Shown here: in pieces, positions 53,813-63,663 of the stretch | How the letters are laid out: each line of letters opens with the position of its first letter | How positions within the stretch are numbered: the first letter of the stretch is position 1 | Assembly: GCF_003989135.1 (NCBI RefSeq) | Contig: NZ_RYZZ01000001.1 | Coordinates: forward strand, 248,001 to 312,000 | DNA: 64,000 nt | Origin: Peribacillus cavernae | GTDB taxonomy: Bacteria; Bacillota; Bacilli; Bacillales; DSM-1321 | Reading direction: 5' to 3' | Program-made: the position numbers and the translations under genes | Notes under the pieces: generated by a model | The model's database searches: none | What the model saw: only the letters and a program-made list of their open reading frames with translations | What the model was told of the DNA's origin: nothing

Positions 53813-54379
53813 ATGTCCTTAGATAATAAAGATGTGGAAAGATTTCAGTCTGATAAAAGTGTTATCTTGTCTGATGATGAGATAAAGTCTATTCATTTTT
53901 GGATATCCCAAATGAGACAATATCGTTTTCGAAGCATAAAGGAAAAAATCAAAAAAGCAAAAAACACATTAAAGTTAAAATACAATGTGATTGGAAGTGG
54001 GGTTAATCGAATTGTCTATGACCTTAATAACGGCTATATAGTAAAAATAGCTATCTCTAATTTGGGACTTAAAAGCAATGAAACTGAATTCGACATATAC
54101 ACACACTGTCCACAGGAAATAAAACGATATCTTTGCCCAATGAAAGAGTTTGGTCATGGTTGGATTATTATGAAGAAAATGAAAGCAAAAGTACCCTGGC
54201 AGATCATCGAGATTACAAAACTAGTAGATTTGCAAGTAAAATTTGTTAGTTACGGAATTTTGCCACTGGATTTGAGGATGGCAAATGTGGCGTTATCGGA
54301 TGAAAATGAAATTGCTGTTGTTGATTATGGACATTTCATTAGGGGACTTAACAGCCCACATTTTAGATGGTTTGATTAA
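53813..54379 (+). CDS. Small protein-kinase-like protein
   Basis: 188 aa with a compressed kinase fold. GSGVNRIVYDL (glycine loop), YIVKIA (ATP-binding Lys), PLDLRMANVAL (catalytic loop with Asp and Asn) and VVDYGHF (metal-binding Asp, DYG for DFG) are visible. It resembles minimal Bacillus kinase-like proteins such as YrzF. The ATG at 53813 has TAAAGGAGG 11 nt upstream; an earlier ATG at 53765 lacks one. All key residues are present, so it may be active, on an unknown target. It stands alone. Confidence 0.65.
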   Translation: MSLDNKDVERFQSDKSVILSDDEIKSIHFWISQMRQYRFRSIKEKIKKAKNTLKLKYNVIGSGVNRIVYDLNNGYIVKIAISNLGLKSNETEFDIYTHCPQEIKRYLCPMKEFGHGWIIMKKMKAKVPWQIIEITKLVDLQVKFVSYGILPLDLRMANVALSDENEIAVVDYGHFIRGLNSPHFRWFD

Positions 54380-54393
54380 AATCACTATAAGCC

Positions 54394-54428
54394 AAAAAGA
54401 AGGGTCCTGCCCCTTCCTTTTTATTTTT
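54394..54428. terminator. Shared terminator of convergent genes
   Basis: GAAGGG...CCCTTC with flanking A and T runs on both sides, between the convergent kinase-like and SRPBCC genes. Confidence 0.6.
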
Positions 54429-54450
54429 CTACAAAATCCCATTTAGTATA

Positions 54451-54828
54451 TCAGTGATCTTTTTCCACATAATCCTTTAAAAATTTTCCTAAAAGTTCTT
54501 GCCATCCTTCTCGATGTGATTGTTCCCATTCCTCTGTCAGTAATCCAACAGCATGATGAGAAAGTTTTAATAATGTGCCTCCATCTTGCTCTTCTAGCGC
54601 AAACGTATATGCACTATTTACAGCACCTTTCATACCAAGCATGCCATTCAATCGGATTTCTTCATTTCCCTTTATATATGTGATGGTGCCCCAAACCGCA
54701 CCTCCACCATCATTCCATTCTTCAGTAAAAAGGCCTCCTAATTTTGGTTCCATACGCATTTTTGCCTCTTTTTTACCGACGCGATACTGCCACCAATTGC
54801 CAATGTTAACGGTTAGGGCTTCATACAC
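54451..54828 (-). CDS. SRPBCC (AHSA1-type) protein, N-terminus doubtful
   Basis: 125 aa of a START/AHSA1-like lipid-binding fold: NIGNWWQYRVG, GGLFTEEWNDGGGAVWGTIT and the C-terminal helix EEWEQSHREGWQELLGKFLK. Family-like residues EQEVFIKAEKEIVYEALT continue upstream of the GTG, up to a TAG at about 54870. A normal ATG is missing, so the gene has probably lost its true start by mutation, or starts at an ATT. A role as a generic hydrophobic ligand carrier is all that can be said. Confidence 0.65.
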   Translation of the reverse strand: MYEALTVNIGNWWQYRVGKKEAKMRMEPKLGGLFTEEWNDGGGAVWGTITYIKGNEEIRLNGMLGMKGAVNSAYTFALEEQDGGTLLKLSHHAVGLLTEEWEQSHREGWQELLGKFLKDYVEKDH

Positions 54829-55075
54829 TATTTCTTTTTCTGCCTTGATAAATACTTCTTGCTCAATCTAGTAACATATCGAATTGCATTTCACAACTTT
54901 TAAAAAAACCCCATTACAAAAGGGTGGAAAATAGATTTAGATACATTTCCCCACATGAAGTTAAAGCTCTTACATGCAAAACCTTTACTTGATTTTAATA
55001 CCAACTTAATAAAATTTTGGAATGATAGTTTTGGAGTTTACTATTAAACTACTAAAGTATGTGGGGGCATTTAAT

Positions 55076-57409
55076 ATGTTAAAAGTTAAGAAAAAGGGTC
55101 TTTTTAAGATCGTACTCGCCACCGGTGTGGCCTTTAGCGCATGGCCTTCTCTTTCCGACAAGAACCCAACCGCTTATGCGAGCGAAACAAGCAATGTTTT
55201 AATGAATGAAAATTTTGACGGCATCGCTAACGGGAGTGTGCCTGAAGGATGGAAACTCCTACAGGGAAATGCTTCAGTAAACGACGGTAAGCTGGTATTA
55301 AGCTCCCCTTCCTCTTCTAGTCCTGCCAGAGTGATCGTTCCTTTAAGCAAGAAAGATGGTGACTTTGTATTTGAAGCAGATATGACCTTCCAGGCAGCGG
55401 CTGACGATGCAAGATGGGCCTCTATCATGTATCGTATTCAATCCGGAAATTATCCTTACTATCAATTCGCGGTCAGAAGAAATACAACTGCTTTAAATGG
55501 ATTGGAATTTGCGATGAGGAATGAAAAAAATCAATGGGAGGTACCCGAAAGTACTTTTTATCCTGAGAAGTTCGCGTTTAATAAAACATATCGCCTCAAG
55601 GTGGTTTCAAGTAAAAACCGTGTTCAACAGTTTATTAATGACAAATTGGTCATAGATACTGATCTTGCAACAAAATGGCCTTCTGGCGATGTCGGTTTTC
55701 AAGCAAACGGAACAACCGTACAGTTTGATAACGTAAAAGTTACTTCGCAAACGATAGCATTACCGCCAATAGAAAATTCAAATGCATTTATCCCAAAGGA
55801 AGCGGAGACTACTATCATAAATCCCCCAACCCTTATAAGCAGTTCAAAAACAAATACTGAATCTGAAATTGCGTCTGCTGTGCTGCCGGTCCATAAGAAT
55901 AGTGATGGCACCCTTATGGTAAATGAAATCTCACTAAAGGATAAACTCGCAGCTATAAAGAACAAACTGATCCCTGTCATTCAATTAGAAGAAGATGGCC
56001 TTGAAGATGAAACCATCCGTGCTTTAAATGAAACCCAAACGATCGATGTACATATAATCTCGAGCAAAGATTCCATTTTACAAACATTTAAGAACAAGTT
56101 CCCTACTGCCCGAATTGGCTTAATTTATAGAAAAAAATCTTTCACGAAAAGCGATTTAGAAGAATATGCAAAACAAATTCACCAGAACAATAGCAAAACG
56201 GCCATTATTGAGCAAAAGAACATTACTCCTGAAGTCGTTCATTATCTGCACAGCAGAACAATCGCGATTTGGGGAATCGGTACTGAATCTTCAGAATCCG
56301 CTCATGAATTAATTCACCTTGGAGTGGATGGGATCATATCTTCAAAACCTGAGTATACTTCCGAGGCCCTAACCGAATATCCCGAGAAAACGATTATCCA
56401 AAGGCCAATCGTAGCTGCACACCGTGGGGTTCCTTCCTTAAGTCCGGAGAACACTATGACGAGTTATCGACAAGCATATGACCTTGGAGCGGATTTAATT
56501 GAAACAGATGTCCAAAAAACAAAAGACGGACACCTGGTCATTATGCATGATTACACAGTAAATCGGACAACAAATGGAACAGGGAATGTAAAGGATCTTA
56601 CACTTGACCAAATCCAACAGCTTGATGCGGGCGTGAAATTCGGCCCGGAATTCCAGGGCGAAAAAGTTCCTACTTTTAAGGAATATCTACAGGAATTCAA
56701 AGACAAAGAAGTTGTATTACTGGTAGAGCTAAAGGCAGCAGACATCGAACAACAGGTCATTGATGAGATAGAAGAAGAAGGTATGGCAGACAAGGTTGTC
56801 ATTCAAAGCTTTAATCTCGACAGCGTCAAGAATAGCAAAGTGATAAAACCGGAGATTGGGACTGGCTATCTATACTCTTCAGCCGTTCCTGCTACCGAAA
56901 ATGCCAAGCTGAAAAAAGCCCAACAGATGCTTTTATATGGAACAAGCATGAATACATCCCTTAACGCAAGCTATAGCAGCCTCTATCAGGAATTTATCAC
57001 CTATATGCGTCAACGTGGAATGCTGAACATGCATTGGACTTACAGAAATGAAGAGCATCTTCATCAATCCCTCAATGCAGGAATAATCGGTCCGATTACT
57101 GATTATACTCAGTGGTTAACAAAGTCGCCTATCATGCTTGAAACACCTGTTAAGAAGGTAAAATTAGAAGTAGGAAATACGAAAACGATTGATCCCAAGG
57201 CAAAAGTTAGCTATAGAATGGATAAAAAAGAAAAAGTTCCAACTACTCTATATGCGACTGGAAAGGAAGAAATCATTCAAATTGAAGGCAACAACATTAC
57301 GGCTCTAGCTCCGGGAAAGGTAAATGTCTATGTCAAACACACCTTTAAGATGCTAGGGCACGATTGGAATGTCGTCGCAGAACCGATAGAAGTAACCATT
57401 TCAGAGTAA
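55076..57409 (+). CDS. Secreted glycerophosphodiester phosphodiesterase
   Basis: 777-aa exported protein. A Lys-rich signal peptide is followed by a concanavalin-like beta-sandwich (about 45-225, NENFDGIANGSVPEGW to VQFDNVKV), a poorly recognised middle domain resembling a degenerate GDPD barrel (about 265-440), then an intact GDPD domain with AAHRGVPSLSPENT (about 446-459), LIETDVQKTKDG and MHDYTVNRTT, and a C-terminal Ig-like tail. It releases glycerol phosphate from lipids or teichoic acid. The ATG at 55076 has GGGGGC upstream, better than 55022. Confidence 0.85.
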   Translation: MLKVKKKGLFKIVLATGVAFSAWPSLSDKNPTAYASETSNVLMNENFDGIANGSVPEGWKLLQGNASVNDGKLVLSSPSSSSPARVIVPLSKKDGDFVFEADMTFQAAADDARWASIMYRIQSGNYPYYQFAVRRNTTALNGLEFAMRNEKNQWEVPESTFYPEKFAFNKTYRLKVVSSKNRVQQFINDKLVIDTDLATKWPSGDVGFQANGTTVQFDNVKVTSQTIALPPIENSNAFIPKEAETTIINPPTLISSSKTNTESEIASAVLPVHKNSDGTLMVNEISLKDKLAAIKNKLIPVIQLEEDGLEDETIRALNETQTIDVHIISSKDSILQTFKNKFPTARIGLIYRKKSFTKSDLEEYAKQIHQNNSKTAIIEQKNITPEVVHYLHSRTIAIWGIGTESSESAHELIHLGVDGIISSKPEYTSEALTEYPEKTIIQRPIVAAHRGVPSLSPENTMTSYRQAYDLGADLIETDVQKTKDGHLVIMHDYTVNRTTNGTGNVKDLTLDQIQQLDAGVKFGPEFQGEKVPTFKEYLQEFKDKEVVLLVELKAADIEQQVIDEIEEEGMADKVVIQSFNLDSVKNSKVIKPEIGTGYLYSSAVPATENAKLKKAQQMLLYGTSMNTSLNASYSSLYQEFITYMRQRGMLNMHWTYRNEEHLHQSLNAGIIGPITDYTQWLTKSPIMLETPVKKVKLEVGNTKTIDPKAKVSYRMDKKEKVPTTLYATGKEEIIQIEGNNITALAPGKVNVYVKHTFKMLGHDWNVVAEPIEVTISE

Positions 57410-57443
57410 AAAGATCGTAACGTAAGGTCTATACCCGCCGCTT

Positions 57444-57476
57444 AAAAACGCCTGGATATAAAATCCAGGCGTTTTT
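57444..57476 (+). terminator. Terminator of GDPD gene
   Basis: Perfect 14-bp arms AAAAACGCCTGGAT/ATCCAGGCGTTTTT with a 5-base loop, 35 bp after the stop. Confidence 0.9.
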
Positions 57477-57499
57477 CATTATGTTGGTGCCTCTCTCAT

Positions 57500-57674
57500 T
57501 TATGATTTTTGAACGGATTGATTTATAATATTATCCAGAATTTGATTTACTTCCTGGGCCCATTCACGGATTTCCGCACCTTTCTCGATATACTCTTTGA
57601 AAAGATGTTCCATATCACGAAAGATGGCCTGGCTTCCATGTCCTGATTGGATTACTGCAATCCTTAGCGGGATG
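57500..57674 (-). pseudogene. Unidentified C-terminal gene fragment
   Basis: Frame reading RIAVIQSGHGSQAIFRDMEH then LFKEYIEKGAEIREWAQEVN, ending at TAA. A TGA lies just upstream and there is no good start with a ribosome site, so it looks like the tail of a lost gene. Not recognised. Confidence 0.35.
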
Positions 57675-57853
57675 CATCAAAATTCCCAATAAAGGTCTGA
57701 AAATTTAAAAATTGTATTGAAAATGTTCACAAAGATTCGACATCTTTTTGTCTAAAATACGATTCAAATCTTTATAGAACAAATTTCTGTTAATATAGTA
57801 CATAATTGATTAGATTCATTACTACTGATTGATTTAAAGAAAGGTGAACCGTG

Positions 57854-58768
57854 ATGAAAAATACAGAAGCAGTTATAGGAGATTCTCTTCCTATAAAAAC
57901 TTATCTTTCTTGGAGCGTATTGAAAGCTATTGTAAAAGACGGAATTGTGAAGTCAAACCTTCTCGGGATGTTTGCCGGTCTTTCTGTAGCTCTGTCCATC
58001 CATAATCTGAGTTTTATCGATAATATTTTGACAGTACTCCTGGCATTATTCGGTACAGCATTTGTCGTAGGCGGGGCTGGTGCAATTAATAATTACTACG
58101 ATCGGGATATCGATGCCCACATGAAGAGGACGATGGTGCGGCCAACAGTTACGGGTTCCGTTAATCCTATATTTGCGTTATGGCTTGGAATCGTGCTTGC
58201 AATTGTGGGCATCGCTTTATTACTTCTTATTTCTGGTATAACAGCGTTCGTCGGTTTTTTGGGATTGTTTCTTTATTTAGTTCCTTATACGATGTGGACG
58301 AAAAGAAAAACCATTTATAACACAGAAGTTGGCAGCTTATCTGGCGCCATTGCACCGCTGATTGGATGGGTTGCAATTTCACCGGAGGTCATCCATCCCA
58401 TTTCAATCGGATTATTTATGCTTATGTTTTTATGGCAGCCTCCTCATTTCTATGCAATCGCGATAAGGCGTTTAGAAGATTACAAAAATGCAGGTGTGCC
58501 GATGCTGCCGGTTGTTAAAGGTATACACCGTACAAAAGTTCAAACGATTGTTTATTTAGTAATTCTGCTTGCATCTTCTTTTTTGTTTTTATCATTTAGT
58601 AAAGTTGTTGCCTTTACAATGTTTGGGCTCACTCTTGCTTGGATGTTGGCTGGGATTATCGGCTTTCGTAAAATGGAAGATTATAAATGGGGCACCATGA
58701 TGTTTGTCTTTTCACTCAATCATTTAACCATTCTATTTTCTTTACTAATCATTGTTTCATTCATTTAA
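57854..58768 (+). CDS. ctaB: Protoheme IX farnesyltransferase
   Basis: 304-aa UbiA-family prenyltransferase with about 8-9 membrane helices. The signature NNYYDRDIDAHMKRT provides the Mg-binding Asp residues, and the second site is RRLEDYKNAGVPMLP. It makes heme O from protoheme and farnesyl diphosphate for cytochrome oxidase. The ATG at 57854 has AAAGGTGA 6 nt upstream; a GTG directly before it is too close. It stands alone here, without ctaA or the cytochrome oxidase genes, so it may be a second copy. Confidence 0.9.
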   Translation: MKNTEAVIGDSLPIKTYLSWSVLKAIVKDGIVKSNLLGMFAGLSVALSIHNLSFIDNILTVLLALFGTAFVVGGAGAINNYYDRDIDAHMKRTMVRPTVTGSVNPIFALWLGIVLAIVGIALLLLISGITAFVGFLGLFLYLVPYTMWTKRKTIYNTEVGSLSGAIAPLIGWVAISPEVIHPISIGLFMLMFLWQPPHFYAIAIRRLEDYKNAGVPMLPVVKGIHRTKVQTIVYLVILLASSFLFLSFSKVVAFTMFGLTLAWMLAGIIGFRKMEDYKWGTMMFVFSLNHLTILFSLLIIVSFI

Positions 58769-58782
58769 TTTCCTAAGCAACG

Positions 58783-58820
58783 AAACAAGCCGGCTGGAAC
58801 TCAATAGCCGGCTTGTTTTG
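58783..58820. terminator. Shared terminator ctaB/nitroreductase
   Basis: AACAAGCCGGCT pairs with AGCCGGCTTGTT; T and A runs on both sides suit both convergent genes. Confidence 0.85.
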
Positions 58821-58836
58821 ATGTAAATAAAACAGG

Positions 58837-59367
58837 TCACTTTTCCTGAAACTGTTCATAATGAATAAGTGATTCCTTTGGCAGCAATTGTTTGGCCGCC
58901 GGTTCTTTTTCCAGATAGCCCAATCCTAGAATAGCAACTACACGCCGATCATTCGGAATCGTCAGCGTTTCCCGGACATAGCCTTCCCGTTGTGCGGATT
59001 CATTGGCATCCTCTGCATGGTAGATAGCCCCAAACGCGGCCCCCAATCCTAATTCAACCGCCGACAACCATATAAATCCACACGCAATGGAGGCATCCTG
59101 TAACCAATACTTACTCTCTTCAGGACGCCCCGTTACTACAATAGCTGCTGCAGCCTTTGCAAGCCAAGGAACAAAAGGAGTGGATTGTGCCAAATGCTGT
59201 AATGATTCACGCTTTGTCACAAGAATAAACTCTCTTGATGGTAAATTGTTTCCGGAAGGGGCCAAATAAGCTGAGTCCAATATTCGCTCCAGATCTTCAT
59301 CAGGTATGGATTTATCCAAATAATGCGTGATTTCCCGTCTCTTGCGTATTGCCTCAAATACGTCCAT
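58837..59367 (-). CDS. Nitroreductase-family FMN protein
   Basis: 176-aa flavin-dependent reductase. RKRREITHYLDKSIPDEDLE at the start, APSGNNLPSREFILV (FMN contacts) and the ending VAILGLGYLEKEP are typical. Such proteins reduce nitro groups, quinones or act as dehydrogenases with NAD(P)H. It is short but complete for the family. The start has GGAGGTTGATTTTAA upstream. Confidence 0.85.
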   Translation of the reverse strand: MDVFEAIRKRREITHYLDKSIPDEDLERILDSAYLAPSGNNLPSREFILVTKRESLQHLAQSTPFVPWLAKAAAAIVVTGRPEESKYWLQDASIACGFIWLSAVELGLGAAFGAIYHAEDANESAQREGYVRETLTIPNDRRVVAILGLGYLEKEPAAKQLLPKESLIHYEQFQEK

Positions 59368-59590
59368 TTAAAATCAACCTCCGCGTTTTCGTTACCCCAT
59401 AAACTTGCGACAATGCTCTCCACTATGATGTACCTCTCTGTATTTATTACAGAAAAACTTTTGCTGCAATCCATTTTAAAAACCCAAACCCCGACAGTTT
59501 TAGGAGAATCTTATTCTTACTATTTTTCTGGATACAAATTGAGAGATTGTCAATTTTAAACTCATGATAGCGATCCAGAGCCTTAGGTTT

Positions 59591-59719
59591 TCACTCATGA
59601 AGATCGACAGCACAACAGCCTTTTACCTGAATCGTTTTTACTGTTAACTGTTTGCCTTTCGATTCAATCCACTTTTTTGCATGATCATCTAATTCAACAT
59701 TCGTAGCAACATTTATCAT
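59591..59719 (-). CDS. Mini-protein with CC motif
   Basis: 42 codons: starts MINVATNVELDDHAKKWIES and ends TIQVKGCCAVDLHE. The layout (short helix, strand, then Cys-Cys) resembles the small CC/Se-motif family of redox-like proteins related to HesB-type folds, though shorter at the C-terminus. GAAAGG abuts the ATG with no spacing, so the start is doubtful. It lies next to the left end of the insertion sequence and may have been trimmed. Confidence 0.4.
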   Translation of the reverse strand: MINVATNVELDDHAKKWIESKGKQLTVKTIQVKGCCAVDLHE

Positions 59720-59757
59720 CCTTTCTACACAATTCTAAATGGAAGAATTATTCTAAA

Positions 59758-61667
59758 GAGCCTCCGTCAAAATTAAAATTCCGGATAAATTTGGATAATG
59801 GTGGGAGGGTAGTTTAGGATGCAGGGGAGATTTTTTTAGGAAAACAGATAAAATCCCCATTTCTTCTCGAAGAGAAATAGGATCATCAAAAAAAGGGCAG
59901 ACTACTCCCTTGGTTCAAAATCCGTTTTTTAAAAAGTTAAGCGGATAATTTTGTCCAGCCTCTATAAAGCGTTCCTGTCTCCATGACCGAGATATAAGCA
60001 AGCATATGAGATATCGTAATACACCGATCCATATGCGCTTCAACAGCTTTTTTCCCTCTTTTATGGACACGGCGCATACTCAGTCCATCTTTGAGTTGGG
60101 CAAACACCCGTTCAATGGCTGTTCGTTCCTTATATATTTTTTGAAAGGACGCCAAATGTTGAGGAAACTCCGGATCAATTTGAGGAGTTGTTTCCTGGTC
60201 GATTCGGATGGTCCTCCCTGACTTCGCTTGACTACAACATTCTGTATGACAAGCGCTGGAACAAGTAAGGCCTTCTTTTTGATACTTTTCATTGAACACT
60301 GGGCAAACCCATATGTATTGGTTGTTGGTGGTGTCCAGTCCTTTCAGTTTCATTTGATGGCCACTCATACAAACCGGGACACCATAAGAAGTCAGTTTTT
60401 GCATCCCTCTTACGTCTAATGGCTTTTCCTTGCGGTTTCTTGGGTTGATCGGTGCGATCAATTTCGCTTCTAAGATCTCTTTACACAGCGTTTGATTGTT
60501 TCCATTTTGATACACACCATCCGCGGTGACATATTGAATGGATTTGGCTATATAGGGTACATCTTCGAGAACGTCCTTTAGCGTTTCTTCGAGGGTAACG
60601 GCATCCGATCGATTCCCCTTAAAAATAGTCCGGGTCGAAGGCAGTTCCGAGTGGACCCCACAGACGACAGATGCTTTATGGCCAATGTAAGAAACCGTGT
60701 TGCTTTTTCGAACGAGACCTACATTGTCATCCGTCGGAACCTTCGGGCATTCACAAGGTTCTGGATGATCGCATGTTTTTCGTGTGGCATTCAAAGTGGC
60801 CTCGGCCTCTATATGAGAGGTATCGACAGCGACGACAGCCTCTTTTTCGATGACTCCCTGTTCAAAATTTTGGAATACCGTCATCTTGCGAACTTTTTCC
60901 CATAATCCCGTTTCAATCATGATCTGGTCAAAGCGTTCAAAGGTCCGGATTGAAGGGATCGATGAAAACCCGCATAGTGCAGCATAAGCCGGGTTGGCCT
61001 CGACTTGTGCATGTACCGTACTGACCATCACTTCAATATGAAGAAGCGGAGCCAATAAAAAAGCTTTTAGCAGAGGATAAAATCTCGTCCCTTTCCGCCC
61101 TTTCGGATCCCGAAACTGGTGAGGGGCTAGGCAGATCAAACAAAACATGTTCTTGTAGCTCTTCTTCCCTTTCCGCAGGATTTTTCTTGTGATGTTCGAG
61201 GCGTGCTTGGAGGAATTCTTGCTCATAGGAAGAAAATACAGCTTCCCATGGGAAATGGAGAGCAACCTTAGCAAAAGGCAACTGAAGGATCGTATCGGGG
61301 AAAGGGTATTCTGGAAAATGAAAAGCATCCTGAAGATAGATTACATTTGAATCATTATTTGATATAATGGTAGCAGTCATGATAGTCTCCTTTTTAATGG
61401 TTGCTCGTTACTTCCATTATACCAAAAGGTTTCTGTCATGACTTTTCTTTTTTAGTAAAACCGCAAAGTTCCCATTATCCATAAAACCCCTGTAAATAAT
61501 TAGGGTGTGAATATAGAAAAAACGGATTATTTGGCCTTAAATCAGCTAAAACGGAGTTTGACAAAAAGGAAAAGCCTCGTTCTCAGTTAGGAGCACGAGA
61601 CCAAATAAACTTGAGTCAATCATTAGAATGAGTGTTTACAAGGGCTTCTGAATTTTGACGGAGGCTC
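59758..61667. mobile_element. 1.91-kb insertion sequence, IS1182-like
   Basis: Bounded by perfect 17-bp inverted repeats: GAGCCTCCGTCAAAATT at 59758-59774 and its complement at 61651-61667. It contains one transposase gene in two frames on the minus strand. The right end sits inside a glycerol dehydrogenase gene whose 5' part is not found on the left side, so insertion was followed or accompanied by a deletion. No clear target duplication is seen (AAA on both sides at most). Confidence 0.85.
59937..61380 (-). CDS. DDE transposase, frameshifted
   Basis: The N-terminal part begins at ATG 61380 (MTATIISNNDSNVIYLQDAF) and runs in one frame to about 61130. The catalytic part, from HQFRDPKGRKGTRFYPLL on, is in another frame to 59937. 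The switch falls at the CCTAGCCCCTCACC stretch near 61117-61135. DDE residues are in AVDTSHIEAEA, VTADGVYQNGNN and TAIERVFAQLKDG, as in IS1182-family transposases. It is either inactivated by a 1-bp indel or uses ribosomal frameshifting. Confidence 0.75.
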
Positions 61668-62610
61668 AAATATAAAAATTTGCGATTAATGGAGAGGCCT
61701 CTATTAATGAGATAGATCGTATAACAGAAATCGGCAAACAGGAAAAATCAGACGTTGTCATTGGTGTTGGCGGCTGAAAAACAATTGATACAGTAAAGGC
61801 TATTGGAGATAGCTTGCAAGCAATTCGTGTTATTATTCCAACGGTTGCTTCTACTGACGCTCCTACCAGTGCTCTGTCGGTTATTTATTCCGATGAAGGA
61901 GTTTTTGAATCTTATAAATTTTTTAACAAAAACCCGGATTTGATTTTAGTAGATACCCAAATTATTGCCGGTGCACCACCTAGATTCCTAGCTTCTGGAA
62001 TTGCAGATGCCCAGCAACTTGGGTGGAGGCAGGACAGGTAATCGAAACAGGTTCCACTAATATGGCTGGCGGTTTAACAACAATTGCTGGCAGGGCAATT
62101 GCAGAAAAAAGTGAGGAAGTGCTTTTCGAATTTGGATTGCTTGCTTACGAATCCGTCAAACGCCAGATCGTTACCCCTGCTCTGGAAGCGGTTATTGAAG
62201 CAAACACTTTACTAAGTGGACTAGGCTTTGAGAGCGGCGGTTTAGCAGCTGCTCATGTTATTCATAATGGTTTCACAGTTCTGGATGGCGATATCCATCA
62301 CCTGACTCATGGAGAAAAAGTAGCGTTTGGAACGGTTGCACAATTAGTGCTAGAAAACAGACCGATCAATGAAATAGAACGTTACATTGAGTTCTATCTC
62401 CAGCTTGGCCTCCCAGTAACATTGGAAGAGATCAAACTACAAGATGCAACAAGAGAAGACTTATACAATGTTGGAGTAGCAGCTACAAAAGAGAATGAAA
62501 CCATTCATAATTTTCCATTTACTGTAACTCCAGATGATGTTGTAAACGCTATCCTTGCAGTAGATCAGTTTGCAAAAGCATACAAAGCCCGCATCGGTTT
62601 GGAAAAGTAA
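61668..62610 (+). pseudogene. gldA: Glycerol dehydrogenase pseudogene
   Basis: Iron/zinc alcohol dehydrogenase related to GldA, broken three times. The first 60 or so codons are missing at the IS end. The NAD-binding GVGGGKT reads VIGVGG-stop-KT because GGA became TGA (about 61777). After SGIADA a 1-bp loss near 62010 moves the rest into another frame, where [14 protein letters not shown] and the metal-binding AAHVIHNGF and HHLTHGEKV are intact. Without these lesions it would oxidise glycerol to dihydroxyacetone. Confidence 0.85.
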
Positions 62611-62651
62611 TTTGTGATATAGAATGTAACAGAATAATAGTTTGCATTGCG

Positions 62652-62683
62652 ATAAAGGGGTAGCAAAATGCTGCCCCTTTTTA
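62652..62683 (+). terminator. Terminator of gldA pseudogene
   Basis: AAAGGGGTAGCA pairs with TGCTGCCCCTTT, followed by TTT, 44 bp after the stop. Confidence 0.85.
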
Positions 62684-62935
62684 GGTCCTGAATATATTGT
62701 GAGGTCTTTTACTCCTGCCAGCTAGGTTCTGCCAACTGATGCAGTTCAGCGTATGTCTGTTGTATCTCTTGTTCGAGCTCAATAATAAAATTAATAAGCT
62801 GGCTCAAGATTTACCTTTGTTTATTCACCGAAAACGCCATTATTGGAGTAAAGTTCTTCTAATTTCTGTTGACGGGCTTGGATTCGGTAACGTTCCTTCA
62901 TTGTCATTCCTGCGAAATGCCTCTTTTTCACAGAA

Positions 62936-62986
62936 AAGAAAAGGCTGACCCAAAAGCACTTTATATGTCCTTTTGGGTCAGCCTCA
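62936..62986 (-). terminator. Terminator of VOC gene
   Basis: Perfect 15-bp arms AGGCTGACCCAAAAG/CTTTTGGGTCAGCCT, with TTTTCTTTTC on the minus strand, after the VOC gene at 63020. Confidence 0.85.
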
Positions 62987-63019
62987 ATCAATTTTGATGG
63001 TAAATATTGAAGGTCTATT

Positions 63020-63520
63020 TTATTTTTGGGAAGGGTAAGTTCCAACCGAAGCGGGTAGATCATAATCTTCATTGGTATTAAATATTTCTAATATGAAACC
63101 CAAGTCTTTCATAGTATCTAAGTAAGTATATTTTAAGGCAAATTCGCCACCTTGAATCTCGTTGATTCCCCGAGCAGCCATCTTTAGCATAACATCTTCA
63201 TAGTTCTCCTTTGAATCAGCATTTTCAGTTGATAGAGCGATATGGTGTAAGCCAGGGCCATGCTCTTTCAAAAATTCCGAATAAATGCTATTATCACTTG
63301 TCGGTTCAATCAACTCCCACTGCATGTTGTGAAACTCAAAACATATTGCTACTTTAAAAGTATACTCCTCTTTCTTACCATGGACAGTCATATTACTTAT
63401 ATTATCTTTGTTGAAATCGTATACTGTCCAAGGTCCTATACCGTAAACATCATTATACTTCTTCATGTAAGCCTCAACATCGTCCACAACTAAACCAATC
63501 TGAAGTGTTTTCCCAAACAT
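63020..63520 (-). CDS. VOC-family (glyoxalase-like) protein
   Basis: 166-aa vicinal-oxygen-chelate fold protein with paired beta-alpha-beta modules: LQIGLVVDDVEAYMKKYND with GIGPWTVYDF, then GPGLHHIALSTEN and DLGFILEIFNT. The arrangement resembles methylmalonyl-CoA epimerase-like and lactoylglutathione-lyase-like proteins; the reaction is unknown. The ATG at 63520 has GGAGGGG 8 nt upstream and is preferred over the start at 63547. Confidence 0.8.
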   Translation of the reverse strand: MFGKTLQIGLVVDDVEAYMKKYNDVYGIGPWTVYDFNKDNISNMTVHGKKEEYTFKVAICFEFHNMQWELIEPTSDNSIYSEFLKEHGPGLHHIALSTENADSKENYEDVMLKMAARGINEIQGGEFALKYTYLDTMKDLGFILEIFNTNEDYDLPASVGTYPSQK

Positions 63521-63663
63521 GTTTATTTCCCCTCCTAACTCGATCATTTCAGCAATAAAAGATTAAACTTTAAATCCAACACATGTGGCAAGTTTTTTGA
63601 CGCTGCTGCATTGTGTCGGTCTAACCTCCTCCGTTCGTCGTAGCGCTCTTGGCGTCTACGTAC

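Noticed and set aside
61814..62610. Two separate small genes downstream of the insertion sequence
   Set aside because: Both frames are consecutive parts of one glycerol dehydrogenase; the join at SGIADA is a frameshift.
62821..63072. 83-aa minus-strand reading frame
   Set aside because: It runs through the terminator hairpin of the VOC gene and overlaps its 3' end. The VKKRHFAGMTMKERYRIQAR part looks protein-like but has no family or ribosome site, so I left it out.
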